Below, one piece after another: positions 45,921 through 58,003 of a stretch of 64,000 bases of DNA; the first letter of the stretch is position 1, and the number at the start of each line of letters is the position of its first letter. The notes under the pieces are model-generated. The model searched no databases. It was given only the letters and a program-made list of their open reading frames with translations, and was not told where the DNA came from. Source of the DNA: Silene latifolia. Its lineage: Eukaryota > Streptophyta > Magnoliopsida > Caryophyllales > Caryophyllaceae. The stretch spans positions 16,801,541-16,865,540 of the forward strand of contig NC_133537.1 in assembly GCF_048544455.1 (NCBI RefSeq). The letters run 5' to 3'. The position numbers and the translations under genes are program-made.

Positions 45921-47456
45921 CGTGGTATGGTCAGTGTGTGTGGTAGAAGGGATAGGCGTGGTGGTGGCATCTGTGTGTGGAGTGTCAGTGGATGGGGACG
46001 TGTTGGTGTTGGTGGACTGAGATGTTGTCGAGTGAGGGGTTGGGATGATGGAGTAGGAGACGGTTGGTTAGGAGTTGGAGTTGGGGTCGTCGAGGGAGCG
46101 TTGTTGTTGGATGGTGTTGGGTTCGAATGAGGGTAAAGGAGTTCGAGGTTAGCAATAGTATCGTCCAAAAAAGATGGAGTATCCATTTGTGTGTCGTGGA
46201 TATCAAGAGACTTATATGGAAACTCGTGCTCGAGAAAAATAACATCGCGGGACGAGAAATGTGTGCCAGTGTCTAAGTCGCACACTTTCCATCCTTTTTT
46301 TTCCGAATGGATAGCCGAGGAAGAGACATTTTTTACTACGAGATGCAAATTTGTCCCGTGACCGATTAATATTTTTGGCATAACATAAACACCCAAAAGT
46401 CCGTATATGATCCATTGGAGGCGGTTTTTGAAATAAAATTTCGTAACGCATTTTGCCATTATGAATAGTGAAAGGAGTGCGATTAATTAAATATACCGCA
46501 GCTAAAACACATTCTCCCCAAAATAAAATTGGAAGGCTTGCTTGAAAAAGTAAAGCACGAGCAACGTTTAAAATGTGTCGATGTTTACGTTCGAGTCGGC
46601 CATTTTGTTGTGGAGTATCCACATTAGACGTTTGAAAAATAATTGCGTTTTCATTAAAGAAAGGTTGAAGAGGTTTAAATTCAGAGCCATTGTCAGTGCG
46701 TAAAATTTTTATTTTCTTTGGAAATTGTCGATCAATGAAAGCGAAGAAATTTAATAAGGTTTGTTTCGTGTCACCTTTGGATCTCAATAGATAGACCAAA
46801 GTTGACCGAGAAAAATCATCGACTATAGTTAAAAAATAGGTAGAGCCACATGATGCATTTGCGGTGTATGGTCCCCATAGATCGCAGTGTATAAGATCAA
46901 AAACATTGTCCGCAATATTCGAACTTAAATTAAATTGTGCCCGCGAATGTTTAGCACGAATGCAAATATCACAGTTTTTGCTCAGGAAAGTATTTGAATT
47001 ATTATTATGCAAGGAAGGCAAAAATCGAGAAATATGAGAGGAAGGGTGCCCCAACCTCCGGTGCCAAAGTTCGGCCAAGTCACCAGTCTTAACGCTATTA
47101 GCATGAGCGGCATTAGTCCGAACTCCCGTGAGATAGTATAGTCCCTCACGTTGCTCACCAGCTCCAATCACCGTCTTCGAGGCACGGTCCTGAATTAAGC
47201 ACAAATGATGTGAAAATTGAATGGTAAGAGACGTGTCAACTAACAAAGACGAGACAGACATGAGATTACATTGTAAATTGTCAGCGTAAAGGACGTTTTT
47301 CAAGACAAGACGAGATGATAAATAAATGTCTCCCGTTTTAGTGGCGAGAGTAAGATCGCCATTGGGTAGACTGACTGATAAAGGAGTAATAGACCGAATA
47401 TTTAAAAATTATGAGAGGCATCCCGACATGTGGTGGGATGCCTCTGTGTCGATAAT
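45905..47456 (-). pseudogene. copia 3 protease and integrase
   Basis: Protease region near 47430: IIDTEASHHMSG, where the active-site DTGAS or DSGAS reads DTEAS; stops flank it. Integrase (47303 down) has the GHPSSHISRF...CDICIRAKH finger, catalytic CDLWGPYTA, LRTDNGSEF and ERKHRHILNVAR, and a C-terminal part broken by a frameshift at a homopolymer (46294-46301 on plus). The linker to RT is Pro/Thr-rich (PTPTPNQPSPTP). Inactive as read. Confidence 0.78.
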
Positions 47457-47690
47457 CTAAGGAAAAGAAAAAGAAATACCATTGAAGTGTTCAGTTGGAG
47501 GTTCGGACTGACGGGCTTTCAACAACTTTGTCAACTCCTCCAATTGTTGAGGATTTAAGGCATTACGATCAAGACTATCAAGCCCAGATAAAGAGGAGCG
47601 AGAAGTTGAAGCAATATTACCAGGTTGAGTGTCGGAGGCAGGAGCAGCCACCATGTGAGCTTTTGGAGCAGAACCTGCATTTGGCTTCAA
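47457..47690 (-). pseudogene. copia 3 gag C-terminal remnant
   Basis: 78 residues, Ser/Pro-rich (ASDTQPGNIASTSRSSLSG, LNPQQLEELTKLLKARQSE), the usual spacer between gag knuckle and protease. Ends at a stop just before the protease. The rest of gag is beyond the gypsy insertion at 47714. Confidence 0.55.
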
Positions 47691-47713
47691 AACATAGGTG
47701 GGGACAGATTTCT

Positions 47714-49074
47714 TGTAATACTACGGATTTCTTAGGCTAGTACTCGACCGAGTAGAGCCTACTCGACCGAGTAGTGTATATTGTGTAGTCTGTTTGGCTA
47801 CTGTCGAGGAATACTCGGCCGAGTATGATGAATACTCGACCGAGTAGAGGATACTCGGCCGAGTATACTCTATACTTGGTCGAGTATCCGGTCTGGCGAG
47901 TAATATTTGAGCGGTTTGATTCGGGAGTAATTAGGGATTATATATTTGATAATCAGTTTCTAAAACGTCATTTGCAAACCTAATCAAACCTACGACACTC
48001 TAATCACTCCCAAATCTCTCCTCTGTGTGTGTGTGGACATCGTAACTATCGCATTCAATCTTTCATTCTTTCGCCGGTAAGTCTTTATCCCTATGTTGTT
48101 GATGATTAATTCTAGGGTTTGTCTTTATTCATGAATTGGGGGAAATGGGGTTTTGCAGTTAGTGATTGGAATTATGTGATTGTTGTTGTAGGTGATGACG
48201 TGATATTTGTTATGCATTTGTATGGTTGATTGCAGCGTAAGCGGATGGCGAAAAGGTAGGGTTTCCCTACTCAGTTACTGTTAGTTGATTTAAGACTGTG
48301 CTTGTGTTGTAATTGTTGTTATCTGCTGATCATCGGAGTATGGGTGATGTGATGACGGTGGTGATGTGGTTGTGTTGTGACGGTTGTGGTGTTGTGACAG
48401 CTGTGATGCTGTGGTGTTGTGTGATTGTGGTGGGGCCACTTGCGGGAGTGGCTTCACACCCTAGGTCGCCCTCCGTGGAACCCGTCACGGGAGGGGATGT
48501 GAACATTAAGGGACAAGGATTGTTAGTCGCTCGTTGATGAACTGGACTAGGTGGGGATGGGCTGCGGTCACCCACTGGCGGCGAGGATTACCTGTTGCGA
48601 TGGGTAATCTGGCAGGGCTACACACTTCGGTGTGTAGTCGGTTACTGTGTGAGATCGGGAGACTGGGGATGTAGGATGATCAGCCGGTTACATGGTTTGT
48701 TTGTCTTATCTTGATTGAATGGTAACTGACCTCGGTTGTTGTTTTGTAAAACCTGCGGTGATCCATTCGGGGATGGTGAGCAGATTGTGACTGGTAATAC
48801 AGATGTTTAGCTATGGGACAGTCATGGGGAGTCACCACTCGAGTCTAGCTTCCGCTGTCAAAAGACTTTGCTTACATTCTCTGTAGTTGTTAGACCTTTC
48901 ATAGTTAATGTGTGATTGATTTTGAAAACATGTAATCACTAAGTCTTTATACTTTAATAAAGGTTGTTTGGAATTGGTAACTTTGATATACTAACCTCGG
49001 AAAACCGAGACGGTAACAGCCTTTTATGCTAGGGTAGTCCTTGGTAAGGTACCTTGGTATGAGGGGGTGTTACA
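47714..49074 (+). repeat. Gypsy (chromovirus-like) 5' LTR
   Basis: 1361 bases, starts TGTAATACTACGG and ends GGGTGTTACA, followed after three bases by TGGTATCAGAGCC, a tRNA-iMet primer site. Length and primer fit Tekay-type chromoviruses. The start holds a cluster of near-palindromic TACTCGACCGAGTA/TACTCGGCCGAGTA words (47742-47887). TATATATTTG near 47939 is a candidate TATA. The short frames in it are shadows. Confidence 0.72.
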
Positions 49075-49077
49075 AAG

Positions 49078-49404
49078 TGGTATCAGAGCCGAAGATTCTG
49101 GCACCTAAAACTAATGAACCCAATGAACTTAGGGAGTCTAAATAAAATGAACCCGGGGAGAGTTGTTTGGAGCTACCGCAAAGACTTGGGAGACGTCCCA
49201 GAGTCGCACTAAGGCCCTTACGATCTCAAGCCGGTCACATGGGGGGGAAACTGTTGTAAGTTTGAGTCATGTGTGTTTGATACCTATAGTTTGAATCTTG
49301 TGCATGGTTGGATGAAATGATGAAAGAAGTGGAATGTGATAGTTTTTGAAAGATGTATCGAGGATTGTTTATGTTAAACTTTGAGCATGGAATATGTTGG
49401 CATG
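49078..49404 (+). other. Primer site and leader of the chromovirus-like element
   Basis: TGGTATCAGAGCC at 49078-49090 followed by about 300 bases without a coding frame, presumably 5' leader. GCATG at 49400-49404 is one half of the Ogre target duplication; the element continues at 62787. Confidence 0.6.
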
Positions 49405-51800
49405 TGTGGACAGCGGGCTGCCCACGGGGGCGCTTGGTGAGAAACGGGACAAGCGTTTGCATTTTGTATGGAGTCGCCACCAATTTTTATGGGAAATTGG
49501 AACCGTTCGAATACCTCGTGTCATGTCAAGACATAAAGTAGTGACATGAACACTAAGCAATCGTTACCCTTAGCATTCTATGTCTAGAATGACTCTCGCG
49601 GATGCCAATGAACACGGGTGCTCACGGAGATCTGGAGTAAGGGGTGAGGGTACGTATTAGGAAGCTCTTTTGATCGAACACCTAATCCCGCCCTCCTCGA
49701 TAGCGGCCTCTACTAATGATTAGGGAAGTTATTCGTACTTGATATATCGTCGGCTATATGCATGCAATGCAACATCCAAGTTTTAATCCTAGCATGTGAG
49801 AATTTAACTAAGTCGGTTGACACATAATTAGCATACAATTGGGTCGAAGTTGGATTTAATGCTCATTTACATGTGAAAGCATACAAACAATGAAAGAAAT
49901 ACAATAAATTACAATAATGAAAATGGAATAGGCGATTTATGTCGAAAATACCGCTAAAACGGATGATTTGAGAAAAAAGAAATAAAAGAATAAAAGAATA
50001 AAGTAAATTAACGAACCGGAATTAGAAGGTGATAATACGGATATTAGTTAATTAATACGTAGCCTAATTAATTACGTCAAGGCGAAAAAGGAGTTCGGAG
50101 GCGGAACTCATCCGGAACAGCGCAAAGCAGATCGCGCCCTCGGAAGAGCGCGTGAGACGCTGCGTCTGTTCCAAGGGTGAATTCGGGCGTGAAGCCGGAA
50201 GCGCAAACCGTTAATGTCGATTGGTAAATTTAATGATTGGTTGATAATATTTACTCGGATGAAAGTGATTAACAGATTAATTACATGTGAATGATGGTCA
50301 TAAAAGCGATAAAACACAGACGAGACGGAATATGACGAATTAATTACATGATGAAGCGATGTTAATGAATGAGTCCTCTGTCGAAATCAATTAACTAGTC
50401 TAAACCTGATGAATATGCAACGAATATACGACAAACATGTGAATAAACAAACGAAAACTATATCAATGACGAATCCCGTAAAACCCAATATGAACAAATT
50501 GAATCTACGAAATCCGGGTTTGAATTTAATGACGAAAACCCGTAAATATGGATTATTTAGGATTTAAGTCGGACTTATGATGATTAAAACAAGTTAATGA
50601 CGATGATTAATATGATACAATATACATGTGAATTATCAACGGCGATTATATCAAAGAATTAACGGACGAACAAATAACAAAGCGAATTGCAGAGGACGAG
50701 GAAGAAGAAAAGAAGCAGGAACTGCGGCAGCCTCACGAAGAGGCGTAGCAGGAACTGCGCTCCTTCGAAGAGGCGCGGCGATTCTTTGCGTCTTTTCTCG
50801 ACGTCTGTTTCATCGGAAATCCGCAAAAAGCGATTTTAACAAAGGGTTTTAGAAATCGATTTTAACGGTATTTTCGACATAAACCTTACAATGATGATAC
50901 GATAAATAAAATACAATAAATAAAGAGAATTATTACACCCTCAGACTTACATGTTGACGGAACGAGATGAACTAAGATATCGACTAGTGATGCTCGACGC
51001 GAATGCAAAGAGAGTGCCCTCGTAAGAGGAAAACGATTGATTAATTAAAGTTGATTGAGTGTAGTTGGTCAAATTGGTCGGTCATGCAACGGAGAGGCTG
51101 GTACCCGGAAAGATCCGAGCTTACGTAGTCGGAAGTTCAAGCACGTAGGCGCCAATTAGTAAGAACGAAGTCTAGAATGCAAAGGGAGAAGAGAAGGGCG
51201 GACACTCGCGTGAGAAATATGAGGAGCGAAAGCTCCTATTTATACTAATCACGTGAAGGAATAGGGTTTCGGAGACTCTTTGGAAGTGAATCTCGGAAAG
51301 ATATGAAAAAGATACGTAAAACATGCAAAGAAGGGCACGGGAAGAGGCGCAGCAGCCCATCATGCGTCTCTTGGAAGAGCGCGCAAAGACTGCCGTTGCG
51401 TCTATTCCCGTGAGGTTTCCTCTTTGAAGAAAGATTTCGCGTTTGAGTTATGGTAGGACGGAAATAATTCGATTATCTTATGAATATTACGGGATATTAT
51501 TTGCCAAAAGATAAAATTTTGAGAAATATGGAATAGAAATATCCGGAACATTCCGAATATTCGACTCGGGATTTAACAGATTATCGAAATGGAGACGGTT
51601 TTTGACCCGGACTCGAATGTACTCTAATTTCGCCAAAACGACCGTATCGGGACGTAGATGACAACTAAGAGGTCGACATTAATATTTGAGCAAACACTTG
51701 ACGATAATCTTACGAATTGTCACAAATCGCTCCGCGTATCAAACATGCGGCCCAATCATCACAGGGTGGTTTGCGAGGGTGCGTAAACGAGGTGTCTCTG
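49405..51800 (-). repeat. 3' LTR of the Ogre element
   Basis: About 2.4 kb, direct repeat of 60377-62781. On plus it starts TGTGGACAGCGGG and ends near GAGGTGTCT. On minus it is preceded by a purine-rich tract (GTCAAAGTGGGGCTCAG, 51799-51815). Differences from the other LTR cluster at GC-rich GAGGCGCAG motifs (50120-50160, 50715-50775, 51340-51400). Confidence 0.88.
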
Positions 51801-52735
51801 AGCCCCACTTTGACCGAGGCTTGGACAAGGCGAAAGTCAAAGTATAGCCATCAGGTCAATCAAGATTACAACCTCGACGACTATGGCGACGCGAGGCGCT
51901 CAAGGGGTCCGAACCAAGGACTGTCGTCGGGAACATTTTAGAGTCTGTCGACTATCGGGAGGGTCGTTTAAAGTCCATTAGACTACGTAAGGAAGCTCTT
52001 GACCATGAGAAGAAACCATACCCGAGATACCCCGGGTGAAGCGGGATGAAGACGCTTCGGCAAAACTCTTTGGTTTGAAGATAACTTGGTGTCTGAAGGC
52101 ATTAGGGTCACAGGAACTTTGGTCGAACTCTCTGGGAAACAAGAAATATTGAAAGCGGCAGGACGTCGTAGAAAGCTGGCGGGGAATCCGCTTGCGTCGG
52201 TCTCAAGCGAACTCGGCAAAACTCGAGGTTGAATCGCTTGCGTCGGTCTCAAACAAACTCTGTTGGGAATATTTTGACGACTAGGAACATCTAGATCGTC
52301 GTGGGAGAAATCTTGAGTGAGCAAGCGATCTTGCAAAATACTCTGCGCCGGATATAATGATCTCGAGCAATATCGCCAAATATCGCTGCGCGCGGGATAA
52401 AATGCGGGCGGAACGAAAGAAAATCATCGAAACGGACCAAAAGAATATAATAGCGTTGAAGAAGAGGCGCACCAAAGATGGGCCCACGAATAACGAACTC
52501 ATAACGAATTTTTGAAAATCCGTATGGAGGGAACACAAGGAAGAGGCGCAGCAAGAGCTGCGTCTCTTGGAAGAGGCGCAGCGCCTGCTGCGTCTTTTCC
52601 CCAAATTGGCTTTTTCTGCGTAAAAACGCGAACTCAGGAGGATTGTGTTTCATTATTTCGAAACATAATTCTTGCATTTCTCTCTCAAATCTTCACCATT
52701 TCCGTCAAGGTTTGATTCAAAAGCTTGCTTTAAAC
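51801..52735. other. Ogre internal region upstream of the PMD gene
   Basis: No integrase or other pol motif. It holds the polypurine tract at its left edge and a GC-rich palindromic block (GAAGAGGCGCAGCAAGAGC..., 52540-52605) related to motifs in the LTRs. Read on plus, the last 200 bases would be promoter and 5' UTR of the PMD gene; TATAATAG near 52446 is a weak TATA candidate. Confidence 0.5.
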
Positions 52736-54216
52736 ATGACCAATCGAGGTATGTGCCTTAATCTTGCATTAATCTCCTGCATTTGTCGAATTTTGAGCCG
52801 CGAGATTTAGGGTTTTCGACCCTTTTGATCGAAAATTTGGGGCTTTTCCCCCAAATGGATTTGCTTTGCCAAATTGATGCTAGAAATGGATAGTAGGTGA
52901 TGTTAGGAACATAACCATGTGTTTGCTTCGAAATTTTCATCGAGTTTTGAGCCTTTGAATGAATTTTGAGACAGTTTTACAGCTAGACCGTAAATTGCTT
53001 CGAAAATAGCCTTAGGATTGCCCATTTGCGATGAAACTTGATATTTGGGATCCTTGGATGATGGGTAAACTTTCTACCATCTTGGAATTTTGGTTTGTGA
53101 CAACTTTTTCAGGACACCTTTTTAGGGCATAATCACCGTTATAGCGAAATGCTGCCGAATTTTCGACTCGAACCCAGAACTAGGCTTTGACTTGGACTTG
53201 TCTTGACCCAATTTATCACATGAGTGATTGGGTTGGCGGGAATATGGCCAAAGATGGCCGGAAAGGGGCGTTTTCGGGGCTTCGAGGGCTCGAAAATCCC
53301 TTAACAAAGGCTTGTCGTCATGTGACGCGGCCTGAATTTACTTTAATGTCGCAGGTGATGAGGCTTCTACTTCTGGGAGGACTCCCATGGAGATAGACGT
53401 TGTTACGGTTGAGGAGGCTTTAGAGCAGGCCTTCACCGCTGCGGTGATGGCCACTGGAGACGATGCTCACGAGGAGGAGGCTGCCGAGGAGGAGGAGGCC
53501 CCGAGACGGGCTAACGTCGGGCGAGGAGGTCGACAGCTGAGAGGAGCTCCTGCGTGGGCTGAGACCTGGGAGAGTAGGCACCTCGTGTGGGCTGCAGAGG
53601 GTCACCCGTCCACTGGGACGGTGAAGAGCTTGGTAAATAAGAATTCACTACTCATTACCTATTCCCTCTCATTCTTTTTGTCCAAACTTCTTTCGAATTT
53701 CATTCAAAACTAAAGATAGCTTTGTTTTAAATCATAATAGGAGGCCGGGAACATCAGGTCGTTTTCGGGTTACACGACAGCGCTGGAGCACTACGAGCGG
53801 CTGTCGGCGGAGGAGAGGGCCATGATCGAGCGTGGAGCGTTCGGTCCTCTGGTTCAGGTCTGGAGGGATATCGTGAAGAGGAAGTTGCGGGCCAACCTTA
53901 GCCTGGTCCGCGCTTTCTTGGATCGATTCTGGGATACGACTTCCACGTTTCACCTACCTTTCGGTGAGGTGGGAGTTACTCCGGGAGGATTACGGCATGA
54001 TTTCCGGTCCGCCGTGTGGGACCGAGGAGATGGTGTGGCCGAGACCGCTATGAGGGCGGATTCGGCCGAGGCGAGGAGATTGATCGGTTGGAACTTATCG
54101 CCGAAGGTGTTGCGAGCCGGGTTTGGTACCCAGTACCTACGTCCGAGACTACTTTGCGGGGAAGACCCCGGCGCTGGTGACGATCGATGGGAGGGAGACA
54201 GCTCCTCCTCCTGCAA
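52736..54216 (+). CDS. Plant mobile domain (PMD) gene carried antisense in the Ogre
   Basis: Predicted exons 52736-52748 (ATGACCAATCGAG), 53355-53632 and 53741-54216, joined by GT-AG introns (donors GTATGTG and GTAAATAAG, acceptors GTCGCAG and CATAATAG); the phases agree at both junctions. The product has an acidic stretch (EEEAAEEEEAPRRANVGRGG) and then WESRHLVWAAEGHPSTG and FWDTTSTFHLPFGEVGVTP, the hallmark of the PMD (MAIN/MAIL1-like, aminotransferase-like) family. Host members act in the nucleus in silencing and genome stability; many others sit in transposons. A frameshift near 54130 precedes VRDYFAGKTPALVTIDG. The frame ends at the junction with the Ogre RNase H, so the domain's C-terminal half is missing. 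Confidence 0.68.
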
Positions 54217-54692
54217 ATTGATTTTCCTCCCGAGGTAGGTGTAGGTATGTTACGTGATCAAAGAATTGAGCGACTTGGTCTATCCTAGCTTGATAGGGTG
54301 CGAGGCTTTCGCTTCGGATTTTCCAGGATCCTGTAACTTGGTTGATGATCAGTGATGAATCCCCATGTACTCGGAGGTTTTTGATACCTAAGCTTACCGC
54401 CGCTTGTAGCCCAATGAGACAAGCTTCAGATTCTGGGCGTTGTTTGTCACCTCGAAGTCGAGTTTGACAAAGCAATCGGTGTATGCTCACCTTCAGGAGA
54501 AATGAGCAACACTCCTATCCCAAATCCTCTTAAGTTTGATTCTCCATCAAAGTATAGATCCCAGGAGTCTACATCTGTTTGAAGTATATCCTCGTCGGGA
54601 AATGACCAAGTATCTATGGTTTGTGCGTCGTTGATGGGATTTTCTGCGAAGAATTCGGCGATGGCGCGACCTTTTATAACTTTCAGTGGCAC
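54149..54692 (-). pseudogene. Ogre RNase H (Tat-type second RNase H)
   Basis: SWDLYFDGESNLRGFGIGVLLISPEG carries the first catalytic Asp. Later blocks are ESEACLIGLQAAVSLGIKNL and GDSSLIINQVTGSW, ending LPREENQFA. A frameshift near 54450 splits it. The frame loses similarity right after LPREENQFA (about 54215), the point where it meets the PMD gene, so RNase H is clipped and integrase lost. Confidence 0.78.
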
Positions 54693-56189
54693 ATATTTAA
54701 GGTCGATTCGAGAGCATCGAGTCCATCTTGCGGACGTCCGTTGAGGACGGGTTTCTCGAAGAGGTATTTGACTGGATCCATTTTGGAATATATCTTGACG
54801 GAGTAGCTAAGCATGTAGTGACGTAGCTTCTTCGTTGCCCACACAAGAGCGAGGCATGTCTTTTCGAGTTGCGAGTATTTGCACTCATATTCCAAGAACT
54901 TCTTACTTAGGTAGTAAATAGCTCTTTCTTCGCTTCCTACAGTTTGAGTTAGCATGGCACCCATGGCGGTTTCAGTTACTGTGAGATATAAACCAAGAGG
55001 TTGATCTTGTTGCGGTGGCATGAGCACTGGTGGTTTAGCCAATATCTCCTTGATACGGTCAAACGCCTTTTGACAATCATCATCCCACATGGTGTGGTCT
55101 GTTTTCTTGAGTTTCTTGAAGATAGGTTCACAAATCATCGTGAGTTTCGATATGAATCGACTTATGTACTGTACTTTTCCCAGGAATCCTCTGACTTCTT
55201 TTTCTGTTTGGGGTTGTGGCATTTCGATCAGCGCTTTGATTTTTGAAGGATCTATTTCTATACCGCGTTGGCTAACGACATATCCCAGGAGTTTTCCGGA
55301 TGTTACCCCGAATGTGCATTTCTGAGGATTGAGTCTCATGTTGTACTTTCGTAGCCTCGCGAAGAACTTGCGAAGGTTTGCAATATGTCCCTCTCTTTCC
55401 TTGGATTTGACGATCATGTCATCTACATATACCTCAACTTCTTTGTGCATCATGTCATGTAGGAGTGTAGTTGCGGTGCGTTGGTATGTAGCTCTGGCGT
55501 TAATCAATCCGAATGGCATTCTTTGTATAGCAATATGTTCCCATTGGGTGACGAATGCGGTCTTGTGCATATCTTCCATGGCCATCTTGATTTGGTTATA
55601 ACCCGCATATCCATCCATGAAGGATAGTAATGCGTGGTCTGCAGTATTGTCTACCAATATGTCAATGTGAGGTAGAGGGAAGTCATCTTTTGGACTCGCT
55701 TTGTTCAAGTCCCTAAAGTCAACACAAACACGGATTCTCCCATCCTTTTTGGGCACGGGTACTATGTTAGCTACCCAGTCAGAATACTCGGAAACTTTGA
55801 TGAACCCGGCTTTGAATTGTTTGTCCACTTCTTCCTTAATCTTTAGAGCCCATTCTGTTCTCATTCGTCGAAGCTTCATTTCACGGGTTTGAAACCCGCT
55901 TAATCGGAATTCTATGTTCGGCGATATCCCCTGTCGATCCTGGCATGTCTTTGTAGGACCAAGCGAAGACGTCTTTGAATTCATTTAGGAGGTCTATGAA
56001 ATCGGCCCTTTCGGTAGAGCTCAAGGTAGTCCCTATCCTAAGTTCTTTGGGTTCTAGTTCGGTTCCAACATTGATGGGTTCGGTATCTTCTATTACTGGT
56101 CCCCCTTCCCCTTCTTGTAATATTTCTTTGGCTACGTAGGGAGGTATTTCGGTCAAGTCTGGGTCTTGGTCATCCTCGGATATCATCAT
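54683..56189 (-). pseudogene. Ogre reverse transcriptase
   Basis: The N-terminal part lies in one frame (56189-55881, FAWSYKDMPGSTGDIAEHRI). The core is in another (55984-54683: VPVPKKDGRIRVCVDFRDLN, MPFGLINARATYQR, VEVYVDDMIVKS at about 55405-55440, then CTFGVTSGKLLGYVVSQRGI and the thumb, and the first RNase H with YLTVTETAMGAMLTQ). The shift near 55900 blocks a full product. Catalytic YVDD is intact. Confidence 0.85.
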
Positions 56190-57849
56190 AAACAGAATTG
56201 CACTCGAAAGAACACAGAGAGTAAGCGTAACACGATTTATTCATATTAAGATTTGAGTAAAGTTGAAACAAAGAAGCCAACTGATCCATGGTCAGTGGCG
56301 GCAAAGGGACAGTAGTTGGGACATTTCCCGAACTACCGTGACTACTCGAGGCTAAGCTAGGAGAAACTAAGGGAGTGGGGATGACAAGAGGAGTAGACTC
56401 TCTAATGACTCCTCTAGACTCTGACTCTGACTCCGACTCCGACTCCGACTCGAACTCATCGTCTTCTGGTTCTCCTTTGAACATCTCTCCTTCTCCAGTG
56501 GTGAGCTTGAAGAGCCTTCCTTGGTTGTTGGTCCATTTGATAGATTTTCTCCACCCTTTCTGTTGCTTTGTGTCGATTTCCGTGATCAACGCGGTGGGGT
56601 TGAAGCGATCGTCCTGAAGTATCATAGTAATGATCTCATCTGCCGCGGCCCTAATGAATCGATCTTCTCCAAACAATAGGCTCACAGCTTGTTCGTCGAA
56701 GCAAGGTGCTTGACGGGTTTTGACGGTAGGAACCGTTTCGGGAGGAATGAAGTAGCAATCGTGAAAGATCTCGATTCCGGCTAACTTCCTCTCAAGATAA
56801 TGCCAAGGTTCGGGAAATCCGTGGAAGAGTTCCGAACTTCCTTCTTGAACGAAGTACCCATTTAGAGTGGGGAGATATGGTCTCATTTGGACTCCCACGT
56901 GCTTGCGATTTTGGACTTGAGCAAGCATTTCGAGAACTTCTTCTTTTGTGGGTTTGTACCCTAGTCCAAGTGGTATCCTTGTCGAGTTGCCTTCCTTGTA
57001 TGGTGCGAAGGTGTTCTTCCGAATTGGGTTTAAAGGCATTCCAGGGAAGTATCCCTGGGATTTGAGTATGTGGTTGACCACCAAGTTAGAGTAGGGATTA
57101 TAGTATAGAGGTGCCAACTCACTTTCTATGACATTCACACTTTGGAAGCCCCCAAGTTCGTATATGGGATCCGCAAGGACTTGATTGTTTGATTGTTTTT
57201 CGATTATGGCCTTGATGGGTGACGAAGTGATCGTCACTACTTTGCCATTTAGTGGAATCTTGATCTTTTGATGAAGGGTGGATGTTACCGCTTTGGAAGT
57301 GTGAATCCAAGGCCTTCCCAGAAGTATGTTGAATGAAGCTTCGATGTCCACTATTTGGAAGTTAACCTTCCGTTCGATTGGTCCCGTGGCTATGGTTAGG
57401 TTAGCGAGTCCTACCACCTTTCGTCGTGTACCATCATATGCACGTACACCTTGATTGGTAGGAGTCCAATCCGACTCTTTCATGCCTAGTTTGTATGCCG
57501 TTTTGAGGGGTATGACGTTGACCGCGGAGCCATCGTCTACCAAGGTCATTGGCACATTTTTCTTTAGACAAATGACAGTGATGTATAGAGCAAGGTTGTG
57601 ACTAGCGCCAAAAGGTGGAAAGTCTTCATCCGAGAAAGTAATAGGATTACTTAGCTTAGGTGATTCTTGGAAGACCAAGTTGACTACATCTTCAGGAGTG
57701 GAGTTATGTGCTACATTCAATTTGGCCAAAGCTTGCAGTAAAGCTTGGCGATGTGGAAATGAGCTTGCCACTAGTTGCGACCGAAAGATCAGCCTTGGTT
57801 TTACGTAATTGCTTGAGCAAATGATCAGTGGGGTCATCTTCGTTGTCAT
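56170..57849 (-). pseudogene. Ogre protease region
   Basis: VDDGSAVNVIPLKTAYKLG is the aspartic protease active site (DDGSA variant usual in Tat elements) and FNILLGRPWIHTSKAV is its second block. Later segments are a low-similarity linker with a (Glu-Ser)n tract (56400-56450). The frame overlaps the gag frame region upstream (57849 to 58004 in other phases) and the RT frame downstream, so ORF2 is shifted relative to both. Ogre elements can join these parts by splicing; I cannot tell splicing from damage here. Confidence 0.72.
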
Positions 57850-58003
57850 TTGGTGTGATGACGTTGGTTGGACCGTTTTGTGTAGTGCTTTGATATGGAC
57901 GACCCGAACGAGTTAGGTGATCCACATCTTGGTCTTCACCATTTTGGACTATTTCCTTGACTAAGGAGTTTCCAATGAGATATTCGTCTTCATCATCATC
58001 GGC

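Larger units (their letters stand above)
43917..47713 (-). mobile_element. Ty1/copia element, 5'-truncated (copia 3)
   Basis: On the minus strand: a gag remnant (47690-47457), protease, integrase, RT and RNase H, polypurine tract (TTGAGGGGGG, 44180-44190) and a 3' LTR that starts TATTACGATACTATCC at 44179. The LTR continues left to at least 43917 and probably beyond the MULE insertion to about 42735 (GGACTATACA on minus). The 5' LTR and most of gag are missing because the gypsy LTR begins at 47714; they may lie right of the window. Confidence 0.8.

Noticed and set aside
48313-48537. Small ORFs inside the chromovirus-like LTR
   Set aside because: Low-complexity GTG/GTT-rich frames in an LTR; no known LTR-coded protein matches.
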